DNA of 64,000 bases from Mucilaginibacter paludis DSM 18603 (GCF_000166195.2 NZ_CM001403.1:4296432-4360431); one strand, 5' to 3'. Positions 11,662 to 21,434 are shown, counted from the stretch's first letter. The notes: generated from the sequence alone by a model not told the origin. Translations and numbers: made by a program.

Positions 11662-12645
11662 TTATTTTCTAACGTACATTACTTCTTTTACCGCTTTAAC
11701 CACTTTTTCAGGATTTGGTAAGTATTCCTGGATCAAAGTAGGCGCGTAAGGCAATGGAACATCACCACCCATAATACGCAGGATAGGCGCATCTAAATAA
11801 TCAAAAGCATCCTTTTGTACTTTAAAGGCAACTTCGGTAGCTATTGAACCTAATGGCCAGCTTTCTTCAACAATAACCAAACGGTTTGTTTTTTTAACCG
11901 AAGCTATTACAGTATCATAATCAATTGGGCGTACAGTACGTAAATCAATTACTTCAGCTTTAATACCTTCTTTGGCCAGTTCCTGGGCGGCTGCTATAAC
12001 AACTTTCATTATTTTACCAAAGCCAACTAAAGTAACATCGCTACCTTCGCTAACAACCTTGGCTTTGCCAATTTCAATATAGTAAGTCTCTTCTGGTACT
12101 TCGCCTTTATCGCCATACATTAATTCCGATTCCATGAAGATAACGGGATCCGGATCAATAATTGCTGATTTTAATAAACCTTTGGCATCTGCCGGGTTTG
12201 ACGGAACAACAACCTTTAAACCGGGGCAGTTAGCATACCAGTTTTCAAAGCATTGGCTGTGTTGCGAGCTTAACATACCCGCGTTACCTGTTGGGCCACG
12301 GAATACGATAGGCACAGAAAATTGCCCACCACTCATCGACATGATTTTGGCCGCGCCGTTAATAACCTGGTCAATGGCTACCAATGAGAAGTTGAACGTC
12401 ATGAACTCGACAATTGGTTTTAAGCCGTTCATGGCAGAACCAATAGCGATACCGGCGAAGCCCAACTCAGATATTGGTGTGTCGATAACACGTTTTGCGC
12501 CAAATTCATCTAACATACCCTGGCTTACTTTATAAGCACCGTTATATTCGGCAACTTCTTCACCCATCAGATAAATTGTTTCGTCCTTGCGCATTTCTTC
12601 GTTCATTGCTTCGCGAAGTGCTTCTCTGAATTGTATTTCTCTCAT
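11662..12645 (-). CDS. pdhB: Pyruvate dehydrogenase E1 component, beta subunit
   Basis: The 327-aa protein matches the E1-beta family over its full length. It has the N-terminal REIQFREALREAMNEEM, the transketolase pyrimidine-binding part with YNGAYKVSQGMLDEFG, SQHSQCFENWYANCPGLKV, and the C-terminal transketolase domain with VIDLRTVRPID and VEESWPLGSIA. With E1-alpha it forms the thiamine-diphosphate enzyme that decarboxylates pyruvate for the dihydrolipoyl acetyltransferase. No E1-alpha or E2 gene is in the window, so the subunits are probably encoded elsewhere. Branched-chain E1-beta is a less likely alternative. Confidence 0.93.
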   Translation of the reverse strand: MREIQFREALREAMNEEMRKDETIYLMGEEVAEYNGAYKVSQGMLDEFGAKRVIDTPISELGFAGIAIGSAMNGLKPIVEFMTFNFSLVAIDQVINGAAKIMSMSGGQFSVPIVFRGPTGNAGMLSSQHSQCFENWYANCPGLKVVVPSNPADAKGLLKSAIIDPDPVIFMESELMYGDKGEVPEETYYIEIGKAKVVSEGSDVTLVGFGKIMKVVIAAAQELAKEGIKAEVIDLRTVRPIDYDTVIASVKKTNRLVIVEESWPLGSIATEVAFKVQKDAFDYLDAPILRIMGGDVPLPYAPTLIQEYLPNPEKVVKAVKEVMYVRK

Positions 12646-12747
12646 TCCTGTTGTTAAATCAAGTGTTTTAGCGTCTGCAAATATAATGAGTAAACTTAAT
12701 AATGCAACTCCTGCTCACCATGCTTATGCCTAAATATTCTAAATATT

Positions 12748-15700
12748 TCAGGTATTCGTGGGTGTATCCTTAACGGTAACGTTTCCAGTACGTTTTAAAA
12801 CCCCCCAACCGCTTAATTCGCCTTTTACCGCACGGCGGATGGATTTAAAAAGTACATAATACATTAACTGGCGCCATATAAAACGCTGTGGAATAATGTA
12901 TATCAATTTTTTATAATTCTCTCTTTCCAGCCGGAAGGCAATTACACCTACAATCAGATCCACAACCACAAAGGCTACGTAATAAATCAGGATTTTTTCG
13001 CGATGATCGCCAAATAAGCCGAGTATCATCATCAAGTCGGCCAGAGGTGAAAATAGCGGCAGTATAATCTGGAAGATCAGGATGTTGGGCATACCCACCA
13101 TCCCAAAAAACTTATACTTTTTGTTAAACAGGGCGTCTCTGTTTTTCCAGAAACTTTGCATTACGCCAAAGCTCCATCTAAAACGTTGCTTAAGCAACAT
13201 GTTGATTGATTCGGGCGCCTCGGTATAGGCAATCGCTTCGGCGCAGTTCTTGATAATATAATCCTGCTTCAGAATGCGCATAGTTAAATCGCAATCTTCG
13301 GCAAGGGTATCGTAAGTAAAACCTCCTGCCTTGGTGATAGCCGCTTTGCGAAAGGCACCAATAGCACCCGGAACAACGGTGATGCTGTTCAGCAGATCGA
13401 ACGCGCGGCGGTCCATATTCTGGGCTGTAATGTATTCGATGGACTGCCATCTGGTGATCATGTTGTTTTCGTTACCAACTTTAACTGTCCCGGCAACGGC
13501 CCCTATTTCCTCATCGGTAAAATAAGTCATTAAATGATAAACCGCGTCGTCTTTTAATTGCGTATCGGCATCAATACAGATCACAAACTCGTGGCTGGCC
13601 TGGCTGATGCCAAAGTTTAATGCCGATGCTTTTCCACCGTTGGGTTTGGTTAGTATTTTAACACGTGGGTTTCCTTCGTAAGCGGCTTTAACAATCTCGA
13701 AGGTTTTATCCTTTGAGCCATCGTCTACAAAAATGATCTCGAATTCTTTGTATTTGGTTTCCAGTAAGCTCTGGATCGTTTTTGTAGCCGTCACCTCCTC
13801 GTTATATGCAGGTACAATGATGCTCACCGGTGGCAGGTTAACGTTAGCCAAGCGCTCGGCAACTTCTTTTTTATCTTCAAAAAACTGCCTTAAAGCCAAA
13901 ATGCCAATTAATATTACCCTGCCCATCGCCAAAAATATGGCCGAGAAAAACAGGTATAATAAAAACCAGTTGCCATAAAAAACCGATAGTATAAACATGT
14001 TGTACAGGCTGCCTACTATGCCGCTATCGGCATCGTCGGTGATGGGCGGCATCAAGTCGTTTTTAGTTTTACCCAACACATCGGCAATGGTTGTAAACTG
14101 GTAGCCCTTGCTTTTAAAAAAGTGAATAATTTCGGGAAGGGCCTTTACGGTTTCTTCGCGGGTATCACCACCTGCATCGTGCAGCAATATCATGGAGCCT
14201 GCATCTGCCTGGGCTTTAACCCTTGCTATAATACTATCTGCTGTTACGCCGGGTTCCCAGTCGTGCGGATCGATGGATTCGCCGATGTTGATATAGCTTT
14301 GCTGGCGGCTTAACGCTACCGGAATTACCTCGGCAATAGTTTGCGGCTCGGCATCGGCATTAAAGGGCGCCCTGAACAGGATGGTGCTGCGCCCGGTGAT
14401 TGATTCGATGAGCCGCCGTGTGGCATTTAACTCGAGGGTAACCCGCTGAAGGCTTACCGTTGATATATCGGGATGGAAGAAGGTATGATTGCCAATTTCG
14501 TACCCTGCTTCGTACTCCTGCCGTAGCAAGGGGATGTTTTTTTCAACCATCGACCCTACTACGAAAAACGCTGCGGGTACCTTTTCCCGTTTTAATATTT
14601 CAAGTATCTGGGGCGTGTAATCCGGATCGGGACCATCGTCAAACGTTAATACCACCTTTTTAGGCGCATAACCGTATTTCCGTATTACGTACTTGGTAGG
14701 CAGTTTAATATAATCCTGATTGGTGATGGTGAACGTTTTAGGATCAATGGATATTTTGATTTTACCGGGGGATGGTGTTGAAACCAGGTCGAGTACCTCG
14801 CCATCACCCGCGTAGTCAATCCGGTTATTTAAGCCTACTGTGGTTAGTTTAGCGGTATCAACACCGGTTTTGTGTAGCGAATCGAGCGAAAGGTTCTTGT
14901 CGAAAAAACTCCACAGGCGAGGATCTTCAGAGCCTAAGCGCCAAAGGGCTATGCCAGCTGTGGCCCAATCATCGGCCATGCGGATAATGTTGAAATTAGT
15001 TATTGCATCGGTAAAATATACCGAGTGAGGCATGCTATTAAGGTCGGTATACTTATAATGCAAATTGGCAGATTCGGGATTAAAAATAATCTTGCTTTTA
15101 TGCTCATAAGCGGTACTGATAGCTTGTTGATAGGTGATGTTTTTACCGATGCTGTTTTCGGGCCAGTCATAACCATAAGCTCCAACAACTAATATTACTT
15201 TGCTGCTGGGTATTTTTTCGCAAATATCATCCAAAATCGCTTCAACCCAGTGCTGGTGGGAGATATCGCCATCGTTGCTTGATTCGGTATGCTGATCATA
15301 AGCCATTACAAACAGGTAATCGTTATATTTTACCAGCTCTTCAACGTCGTATTCATCATTCTGAGGTACAATATCCTGGGTCACTAATAAACCCCTGGGG
15401 TGCAGGGCTGCGTAAAGCTCTTTCTGAAAGGTGATAAAATTGGCGCTATTGCGGTCTTTCAGGTCTTCAAAATCAACATTTACCCCCTGTAAATTATATT
15501 TAACCAATTTGGCAATAACGCTGTTGATAAAGGTTGTACGAGCTTTTTTGCTGGCTATAATACGCTCAACATCTTTAGTATCCCAGCCGCCTTTAACGTT
15601 ATTTACGTTTACATAATTGGAGATCTGGGCGATGATGGGCTTTTTATACTTTTTATTGAGACGCATTAATGCCGTATCAATTTTAGCATTAACGGTATCG

Positions 15701-16122
15701 GCGTTAGGGGCTATAAAAAACCATTCGCTCACAATCATATCCAGCTTTCCGATATGATCTGCAAGCGAATTGAATGATTGTGTATCCCAGTTTACATAAA
15801 AGGCTGCATTGATACGGTCCTTGTTGCTCGGGTGCTTTAACTGGTGCAAGCGTAAGTTGTGCCTGAGCTCCTGGATCTGCGCTTTCTGTAATTTAAAATC
15901 CTTGTACTTGGTTGAATGCTTTAAGGCCTCTAACTCTTCTTTCGAAATTTTTTTGGGTGCTTCAGTTAAATTAGGCAGCAGGGGATACTCTTTTGATGTT
16001 ATGGTGATCACAGCACCCACTACACCGCATATTAAAACAACAACTAACAATCGGCTGAGCCACTTAAAGCGTGTCCATCTTCCGGGAGTGTCTGCCTGAA
16101 AAACTTGTTTATTAGACGACAT
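12748..16122 (-). CDS. GH18-like / NodB deacetylase / GT2 three-domain polysaccharide protein
   Basis: The 1124-aa protein has a cytoplasmic N-terminus and a TM segment at about 24-42. A GH18-like domain (about 105-415) contains LQGVNVDFEDLKD, with the catalytic D and E kept but an earlier Asp replaced by Asn. A NodB deacetylase domain (about 488-690) has VVLTFDDGPDPDYTP, NHTFFHP, FRAPFNAD and MILLHDAGG. Hydrophobic segments at about 707-740 precede a GT2 synthase (about 768-1040) with VPAYNEE, DDGSKD, CIDADTQL, AEDCDL and QRFRWSFG, then C-terminal TM helices. It resembles PgaB and PgaC functions in one chain, so synthesis plus export-side trimming of an N-acetylated polysaccharide is inferred. 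The ATG at 16122 replaces an in-frame TTG one codon upstream. Confidence 0.92.
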   Translation of the reverse strand: MSSNKQVFQADTPGRWTRFKWLSRLLVVVLICGVVGAVITITSKEYPLLPNLTEAPKKISKEELEALKHSTKYKDFKLQKAQIQELRHNLRLHQLKHPSNKDRINAAFYVNWDTQSFNSLADHIGKLDMIVSEWFFIAPNADTVNAKIDTALMRLNKKYKKPIIAQISNYVNVNNVKGGWDTKDVERIIASKKARTTFINSVIAKLVKYNLQGVNVDFEDLKDRNSANFITFQKELYAALHPRGLLVTQDIVPQNDEYDVEELVKYNDYLFVMAYDQHTESSNDGDISHQHWVEAILDDICEKIPSSKVILVVGAYGYDWPENSIGKNITYQQAISTAYEHKSKIIFNPESANLHYKYTDLNSMPHSVYFTDAITNFNIIRMADDWATAGIALWRLGSEDPRLWSFFDKNLSLDSLHKTGVDTAKLTTVGLNNRIDYAGDGEVLDLVSTPSPGKIKISIDPKTFTITNQDYIKLPTKYVIRKYGYAPKKVVLTFDDGPDPDYTPQILEILKREKVPAAFFVVGSMVEKNIPLLRQEYEAGYEIGNHTFFHPDISTVSLQRVTLELNATRRLIESITGRSTILFRAPFNADAEPQTIAEVIPVALSRQQSYINIGESIDPHDWEPGVTADSIIARVKAQADAGSMILLHDAGGDTREETVKALPEIIHFFKSKGYQFTTIADVLGKTKNDLMPPITDDADSGIVGSLYNMFILSVFYGNWFLLYLFFSAIFLAMGRVILIGILALRQFFEDKKEVAERLANVNLPPVSIIVPAYNEEVTATKTIQSLLETKYKEFEIIFVDDGSKDKTFEIVKAAYEGNPRVKILTKPNGGKASALNFGISQASHEFVICIDADTQLKDDAVYHLMTYFTDEEIGAVAGTVKVGNENNMITRWQSIEYITAQNMDRRAFDLLNSITVVPGAIGAFRKAAITKAGGFTYDTLAEDCDLTMRILKQDYIIKNCAEAIAYTEAPESINMLLKQRFRWSFGVMQSFWKNRDALFNKKYKFFGMVGMPNILIFQIILPLFSPLADLMMILGLFGDHREKILIYYVAFVVVDLIVGVIAFRLERENYKKLIYIIPQRFIWRQLMYYVLFKSIRRAVKGELSGWGVLKRTGNVTVKDTPTNT

Positions 16123-16184
16123 CAATACTTTTAAATTTAGGGAAAATTAATTGGTAAGAAAATGGGGTTAAATATCGTCCTGAT

Positions 16185-16346
16185 TTATTTGCCAGGTTTA
16201 ATTTGATCGATGTTTGAAAAATCGACGCCACATTTACAGTTTGAGCCACAGCTCTTTTTTGCAGAGATACTATGATATACCATCCGGCCCAGGTAAAACA
16301 GGGCTGCTGCAAAAAGTAATAAAATAATAACGATCTGAAAATTCAT
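16185..16346 (-). CDS. FeoB-associated Cys-rich membrane protein
   Basis: This 53-aa reading frame begins MNFQIVIILLLFAAALFYLG, a single TM helix. A short cytoplasmic tail contains KKSCGSNCKCGVDF, whose three cysteines match the small FeoB-associated protein family of Bacteroidota. In that family the gene normally sits next to feoB; no feoB is in this window. It is 62 bp upstream of the GH18/NodB/GT2 gene on the same strand. A longer overlapping frame (16112-16312) has no family features and is its shadow. Confidence 0.8.
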   Translation of the reverse strand: MNFQIVIILLLFAAALFYLGRMVYHSISAKKSCGSNCKCGVDFSNIDQIKPGK

Positions 16347-16470
16347 GATGCAAACTTAAATAATTTTTTTGCCTTTAAATTCCGCCGAGGCGATATAAAA
16401 ATCTAATCCTCATTAATCAAAACAATAATTATTAAATGTAGCACTATTCGTATTATATAACAAACGTACG

Positions 16471-17676
16471 CTATTCCATTTTATTTTTTATAAAGGCTAC
16501 AGTGCCTCCCACCCAGTCAAAATCCTGGTTATAACGCACACCAATCATTTTACCCTTACTTAGCCGCGTAAGGTTGATAGCAAGGGTGGGCTTTCGGTCT
16601 CCATCTGGCCAAAGATACAACAATCTTATTTCAGCTTTAACCCCTCCATCAGGGGCTTGTATGGCGGGTTCGTAATTTACTTTTTGTTGCAATATCCAGT
16701 TATGCTTATCGCTGAGGCTTTCAATATCGTTTTTTTTGACGTCGATAATAACCCCTTGCCCCGCAAATGAAAAGAGCGGTTTCAATACAAAATTTTCCAA
16801 ATCGGCGGGGATTTCGCCCAACTGATCAACAAAATAAGTTTTCGGTACATAATCGCCATTTAAAAAAGGCATGGTGTATTTACTAATGCGGTAAAACCAG
16901 TTGGGGTGCGTTATCCACTCTACGTCAAGTGGTTGTCGTATATCAACCATCGCGTTTAAAAGCTTATGGTCGTTTTCAATCTCGTCAAATATCAGGCGGT
17001 TATAAATTCTTTTAATCTGTTTTAGCTGGCCGTTTACTTCATAAAATAATTGGTTGCCCAGCTGTTTTAAATCCTGCAGGGCAATTATGGGGATATGCAG
17101 GTATTGTTGTGTGATTAGGAAGTCTACAACCGTTTTTTGATCGTAAGCGCTTACATCCATTAAAACCACTTCTTCGGGCTGGTAAGGGCCAACGATTGTT
17201 TTTTTTAGCAAAGCGATGTAAGCCTCTTTATCCAATCCGCTAAAGTAAATCGTCCAGTCCCTGTCCGGAATTTGGAAGGTTTGCTGATAATGCTCTGCCA
17301 GATGCACCTGGAAGCCGAACAAAGACGGGAAGCCTTGCAATTCAATCAGTTTGGGTACCAGTTCGCCTTCGGGGTTTTTACATACCCCAAAATCGAGCGC
17401 AATAAAATGTGGATGGTCGTTCTCTTTGGCAACTTTCCAGTTTTGGGGTATGGCTTTTTCCGTTAAGTTTTTAAAATCGGGGCGTAATATAGTGTCTATA
17501 ATATCATTGCCCGCAACTATCAGTTTATTTTTGAAAGCCTCGTCAATAAAAACCGGCGTTTCTGCCACCCTGAATTCAATTGGCCTTGAAAGGCCGGCAT
17601 TGAGCTCCCTTAAAAACGACTGGTATTTTGCGTTTGCGAAATTGGCGTTAAACGCGGTTCTTGCTGATGGTACCAT
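16471..17676 (-). CDS. ATP-grasp type ligase-like protein (amidoligase cluster)
   Basis: The 401-aa protein resembles glutathionylspermidine-synthase-like or permuted ATP-grasp enzymes. Residues about 90-115 give HFIALDFGVCKN and LIELQGFPSLFGFQ. Residues about 300-385 carry ENFVLKPLFSFAGQGVIID (ATP-binding lysine and Gly-rich loop), EIRLLYLWPDG and INLTRLSKGKMIGV, followed by DWVGGT. Such enzymes join a carboxylate to an amine using ATP. It follows the amidotransferase gene by 4 bp and is the last gene of a three-gene unit with the GCS2 ligase. The substrate is not known. Confidence 0.75.
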   Translation of the reverse strand: MVPSARTAFNANFANAKYQSFLRELNAGLSRPIEFRVAETPVFIDEAFKNKLIVAGNDIIDTILRPDFKNLTEKAIPQNWKVAKENDHPHFIALDFGVCKNPEGELVPKLIELQGFPSLFGFQVHLAEHYQQTFQIPDRDWTIYFSGLDKEAYIALLKKTIVGPYQPEEVVLMDVSAYDQKTVVDFLITQQYLHIPIIALQDLKQLGNQLFYEVNGQLKQIKRIYNRLIFDEIENDHKLLNAMVDIRQPLDVEWITHPNWFYRISKYTMPFLNGDYVPKTYFVDQLGEIPADLENFVLKPLFSFAGQGVIIDVKKNDIESLSDKHNWILQQKVNYEPAIQAPDGGVKAEIRLLYLWPDGDRKPTLAINLTRLSKGKMIGVRYNQDFDWVGGTVAFIKNKME

Positions 17677-17680
17677 GGCA

Positions 17681-18514
17681 TCATTCCTCCTGCAGGCTTT
17701 GCAAAGCCTGGTATAAAAAGTTAGGGATGATAGTTTGATGGGTAAGTACTATTTTATCCGGATGGGCAAGGCTATTCAACATATCATCATAGCGCGCCTG
17801 CCCGTATTCGTTGATAATGAGTTCTTTTTTCTCATCATCGGCAAAATGGATCTTCATCCCTTCCGGATCAGCCTCGGGGTGAAACTGTGTTCCAAAAAAA
17901 TATTTGTTAAAACGGATAGCCATCATGGCGCGTGGTAGCGGAACATGTGGACGCTCTTTTTCGAGCGAAAGTAATTGTGCACCAGTTTCTTCAAAACGTT
18001 GTTCGTTTGGGTTAATTACTTGCCATTCGCGCGAATCCACGATATAAAAAGGATCGGCCAGGCCTTCAAACAGAACTTCGTTTTTGCCGTCTTCGGTAAG
18101 GTGGGTGGGGAAAATACCAAACGACTCGGCATTCCGCATGTTAACATCGCCCAACTTTAAGCGGCGGCACATCAGTTGGAAGGAATGGCAAACAAAAAGC
18201 ACGTGTTTTTTTTGAATGGCATCTGATTGGTTATGTGTGTCGATAGCATCAATCAGATCCCAGTATTGGCGCTCCCATTCGGTACCCTCGGAATCGATCG
18301 GGCTTCCCGGACCCCCACTTGATATGTATACATCGAAATCAAGGGACGGCACTTCATTTTTGCCGCGCAGATCAAAAATCTGGTAAGTTAAATTGACGTT
18401 ATGTTTGGCTTTATATTGTTTAAGCAGATCCTGAAAACTGCGCATGCCCTGATTAGGGTAGTCTTCATATAAATCTATAATGGCTGCCTTTATTTCGGGT
18501 TTATCTGTCTGCAT
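17681..18514 (-). CDS. Class I glutamine amidotransferase-like protein
   Basis: The 277-aa protein carries the class I triad: nucleophile Cys109 in VLFVCHSFQL and His212/Glu214 in GTQFHPEADPEG. The oxyanion-side loop YISSGGPGSP is at about 63-72. The nucleophile is followed by His rather than the usual GxC-G-x-Q elbow, but SFQ is retained. It could hydrolyse glutamine to supply ammonia or act as a gamma-glutamyl peptidase. It sits between the GCS2 ligase and the ATP-grasp gene, with 4 bp to the latter, which points to translational coupling. Confidence 0.88.
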   Translation of the reverse strand: MQTDKPEIKAAIIDLYEDYPNQGMRSFQDLLKQYKAKHNVNLTYQIFDLRGKNEVPSLDFDVYISSGGPGSPIDSEGTEWERQYWDLIDAIDTHNQSDAIQKKHVLFVCHSFQLMCRRLKLGDVNMRNAESFGIFPTHLTEDGKNEVLFEGLADPFYIVDSREWQVINPNEQRFEETGAQLLSLEKERPHVPLPRAMMAIRFNKYFFGTQFHPEADPEGMKIHFADDEKKELIINEYGQARYDDMLNSLAHPDKIVLTHQTIIPNFLYQALQSLQEE

Positions 18515-18585
18515 CGTATGTAATTTGCTGATATTCTTTGTTTAGCGCAAAATTATAAATATAAACAAAAATCAGATAGCTGTAT

Positions 18586-19683
18586 TTACGTTCCCAATAA
18601 AGTTTGCGAAGTAATAAAATCAACCACATCAATAAAATTTTCCTTTTGCTTGTAAATTTCTAATTGCCTGTCGGCGCCTGTGCCGTGCTCTAATATTTTG
18701 TGTACATATTGCAGGTCATCGCGGCAGCCCAAATCGTCTACAACGTCGTCCACAAAATCCAGCAGCTCAAGGATGAGCGCGCGGGTGTTTACTTCAAGCT
18801 GCTTGCCAAAGTCGATCATTTTGCCATCGATGCCATAGCGCGCGGCACGCCACTTGTTTTCGTTAATTAAGGCCCGGGAGTAGGTGATGAAATTCATGTT
18901 CTGTAAGCGCAGCTTATACAGCTTGGCGCATAAGGCCTGAAATAGCGCCACAAAGGCCATTGTCTCGTTAATCAGCATAGGGCAGTCACAAATCCGGAAT
19001 TCGATGGTTTCGAAGAAAGGGTGTACCCGAATATCCCACCATATTTTTTTTGCATTATCGATGCAGTTGGTTTTAACCAGCAGCTTAATGTAGCTATCGT
19101 ATTCCTCTATGCTGCTAAAATGGTCGGGTATGCCGGTACGTGGAAACTTATCAAAAACCTTGGTTCTGAATGATTTAAACCCAGTGTTTCTGCCCTCCCA
19201 AAAAGGCGAGTTAGCCGAGAGCGCAAATACGTGCGGTAAAAAATAGCGTACCTGGTTGGCAATATGGATGGCCATCTCGCGCGACTGGATACCTACATGC
19301 ACATGTAAGCCAAAAATCAAGTTGGAGCGGGCGGCTTCCTGCATCTCGTCCACAATTTCAAAATAGCGTGGATGATCGGTAATCAGCTGATGTTGCCAGT
19401 GCGAGAAGGGGTGAGTGCCGGCAGCGCCTATCCGCAAGCCTAAATCACCGGCTAAGCCCGCTACTGTGCGCCTTAGCTTGGTTACCTCTTTACGCGCCTC
19501 GGTGGTATTGTGGCAAATGTGTGTGCCTACTTCTACCACGGCCTGGTGCATTTCGGCCTTTACCTGGTCTTCCAGAATTTTCTGGGCACCATCTACAATT
19601 TTTTGCTCGTGCGATTTGAGTTCCCGCGTTACAGGATCAATCACCATAAACTCTTCTTCAACACCTAAGGTAAACTCGTTCAT
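18586..19683 (-). CDS. Carboxylate-amine ligase (GCS2 / YbdK family)
   Basis: The 365-aa protein opens with FTLGVEEEFMVIDP, the metal/ATP-binding signature of the GCS2 family. It also has GTHICHNTTEARKEV, GLHVHVGIQSREMAIHIAN, ALSANSPFWEGRNTGFKSFR and FRICDCPML. Family members form an amide between glutamate (or a related acid) and an amine, as glutamate-cysteine ligase does. It is the first gene of the unit with the amidotransferase (71 bp downstream) and ATP-grasp protein, so a multi-step peptide-like product is more likely than glutathione alone. Confidence 0.93.
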   Translation of the reverse strand: MNEFTLGVEEEFMVIDPVTRELKSHEQKIVDGAQKILEDQVKAEMHQAVVEVGTHICHNTTEARKEVTKLRRTVAGLAGDLGLRIGAAGTHPFSHWQHQLITDHPRYFEIVDEMQEAARSNLIFGLHVHVGIQSREMAIHIANQVRYFLPHVFALSANSPFWEGRNTGFKSFRTKVFDKFPRTGIPDHFSSIEEYDSYIKLLVKTNCIDNAKKIWWDIRVHPFFETIEFRICDCPMLINETMAFVALFQALCAKLYKLRLQNMNFITYSRALINENKWRAARYGIDGKMIDFGKQLEVNTRALILELLDFVDDVVDDLGCRDDLQYVHKILEHGTGADRQLEIYKQKENFIDVVDFITSQTLLGT

Positions 19684-19819
19684 TGCTGGGTGTATTAATG
19701 ATATAGACTTGTTATTGTAAAATGCTTATTCCAGTATTGTTTTATCTCACCGAACGCCATTACTTCATTGTATCTGCCTATTTAAAGCACTCGATTGTCA
19801 ATGATACTTATCTCACCAG

Positions 19820-19970
19820 CGTCATTGCGAGGAACGAAGCAATCTCTACACAGGCAGAGCGGCTCTAAAGGTTCTCTCTGTGCATAATAAACATTGACTC
19901 GTCGTTCTCCTTAATATTACGTCTTTTAAGTCGTTGATTGTCAACGTATTTTTTGCCCTGATTGTCAGTA
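19820..19970. repeat. Dispersed repeat C, copy 1
   Basis: This unit starts CGTCATTGCGAGGAACGAAG, continues with CAATCTCTACACAGGCAGAG and ends in TTGATTGTCAACGTATTTTT. A second copy is at 26361-26520. Both lie directly before an A or B repeat. Confidence 0.8.
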
Positions 19971-20013
19971 TTCTTAATTTACAGCATCGGCCCGCTCAAA
20001 CGCCGCGGGAAGA
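19971..20013. repeat. Dispersed repeat A, copy 2, left fragment
   Basis: TTCTTAATTTACAGCATCGG and CCCGCTCAAACGCCGCGGGA are the left edge of repeat A. The right part resumes at 21762 after a palindromic element and an IS. Confidence 0.8.
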
Positions 20014-20067
20014 AGCCCCACCCAACCCTCCCCGGTAGGGAGGGCTTAAAAAGTCTCCCCTACCGGG
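20014..20067. repeat. Palindromic CCCCTACCGGGG element, left part (split by the IS)
   Basis: AGCCCCACCCAACCCTCCCC, then GGTAGGGAGGGC and TCTCCCCTACCGGG. The element continues at 21735 beyond the IS. An uninterrupted relative is at 32134-32233. Confidence 0.85.
20059..20067. repeat. IS target-site duplication, left copy
   Basis: CCTACCGGG is repeated at 21735-21743. The uninterrupted element at 32134-32233 has this sequence once, which fixes the insertion point. Confidence 0.88.
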
Positions 20068-20080
20068 CATATGCGTCAAC

Positions 20081-21400
20081 CTAAGGTAAAAAGGCAATAT
20101 CGAAATCCTGTTCAAAATTGGGTCTGACTCTTTTATCGTAGGAGCAGTACCTGGCTAAAGTAATTAGATGATATCCTATCTTGCCCTTATAACTTTCTAT
20201 GGCTTTAACGACCTGTATTATTTTAGAGGCATTTTTTATGAGATACCGGACTACTTTTATCATACTCAAGCCCCTTTTCTGATGTTTTTTGATGATCATT
20301 CTGGCAGGCGAAAAGATATACTGGATGTAAATGATGATCATGATAAATCTCGCATAAAGGATAAGTGACAGTTGTTTTTTCGAAACATTATGGATCTTAG
20401 AAAACTCCATGTTACTTTTCCAGGATTTGAATATGATTTCAATCCGCCACCTCAGGCTATATACTTTGAAAAGAAAGTTATAATCTGCGTCCTGTCTGGA
20501 AATGGTAGTCATAAAAATGGACCATGACATCAGGGCCAGGCACTCTTTACCCGGTTCCTTTTTGGCCTCTTTCTTAGCCTTCATCCTGCGCCTGTTTGCA
20601 ATTTCGTCACTTACAGGCAAGGCGACTATCCTGATTTTTGTACCTTTTTCATTATTTAAAGTAACCTCAAAATCAAGCTGTTTTTTTGATTGTAATTCGG
20701 TGAGCAGGTTAATTCTTTCTTTTGTTTGGCTGTCTAAAAGTACTATATTACTCTGATGCCTGTATATGCAGTCCGCTTCTGCTGTCCAATGCCTCTCGAT
20801 TTCTTTAAGGGTTAGATACCCCCTGTCCCGAATAACAAGGTCGCCCTTTTCTATCGTTAATTCGGGGGCGGCTTTCTGATCGTTCTTAGTATAAGAATCG
20901 ATGGTAAAATAAATAAAGCTTTCAGTTATCAAATCGTAAACACACTGAATCCGGGCATTACAAACACTGGACTGGGCGTTGGAGACGCCCGAAAAAAAGC
21001 CAAACAACCTAAGGGGCAACTTAATGATTGTGCTGTCCTGCACTAAAACACGCTTAAATTTACCTGCCCTGCGCAATGAATCGATTTCTTCCTTTCCGAT
21101 TCTACTGATAATAACAAGGGCCAGTATCTTTTTTAAAAAAAGCACACATGATTCTTTGCTTGTCTTTTTTGCAATTGCCTGCCTACTTACAGAAACAGTA
21201 GTTTCCGCATCTATTTTTGCCGCCAGATCATTAAAGCTAACCGTTCCATGCGTGGCCGCGCAGCAAATGGCATATAAAATATCGGCAGGCTCTATAAGAC
21301 CTTTCCGTATCAGAAATCCGGTATCAATTGCTATTTTCTTTATTTGATCAGCACCAATGTTCATGGCATTTAGCAACGCTAAAAAATCGACCTTTTTCAT
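20081..21400 (-). CDS. IS4-family DDE transposase
   Basis: The 439-aa protein has the catalytic Asp122 in VLVQDSTIIKLP, Asp192 in VIRDRGYL, and Glu321 in the YREK signature (Y314, R317, E321 and K328 in YSLRWRIEIIFKSWK). These spacings match the IS4 family exactly. The N-terminal 110 residues are helical and probably bind the ends. A basic patch NRRRMKAKKEAKK lies between the second Asp and Glu. The frame is complete. The start is 34 bp from the palindrome shared with the passenger gene. Confidence 0.96.
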   Translation of the reverse strand: MKKVDFLALLNAMNIGADQIKKIAIDTGFLIRKGLIEPADILYAICCAATHGTVSFNDLAAKIDAETTVSVSRQAIAKKTSKESCVLFLKKILALVIISRIGKEEIDSLRRAGKFKRVLVQDSTIIKLPLRLFGFFSGVSNAQSSVCNARIQCVYDLITESFIYFTIDSYTKNDQKAAPELTIEKGDLVIRDRGYLTLKEIERHWTAEADCIYRHQSNIVLLDSQTKERINLLTELQSKKQLDFEVTLNNEKGTKIRIVALPVSDEIANRRRMKAKKEAKKEPGKECLALMSWSIFMTTISRQDADYNFLFKVYSLRWRIEIIFKSWKSNMEFSKIHNVSKKQLSLILYARFIMIIIYIQYIFSPARMIIKKHQKRGLSMIKVVRYLIKNASKIIQVVKAIESYKGKIGYHLITLARYCSYDKRVRPNFEQDFDIAFLP

Positions 21401-21434
21401 TATGTCTTTTTGATTAATGGGTAAAATAATTTAT

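Noticed and set aside
16112-16312. 66-aa minus-strand ORF
   Set aside because: It overlaps the better-supported FeoB-associated frame and has no family features.
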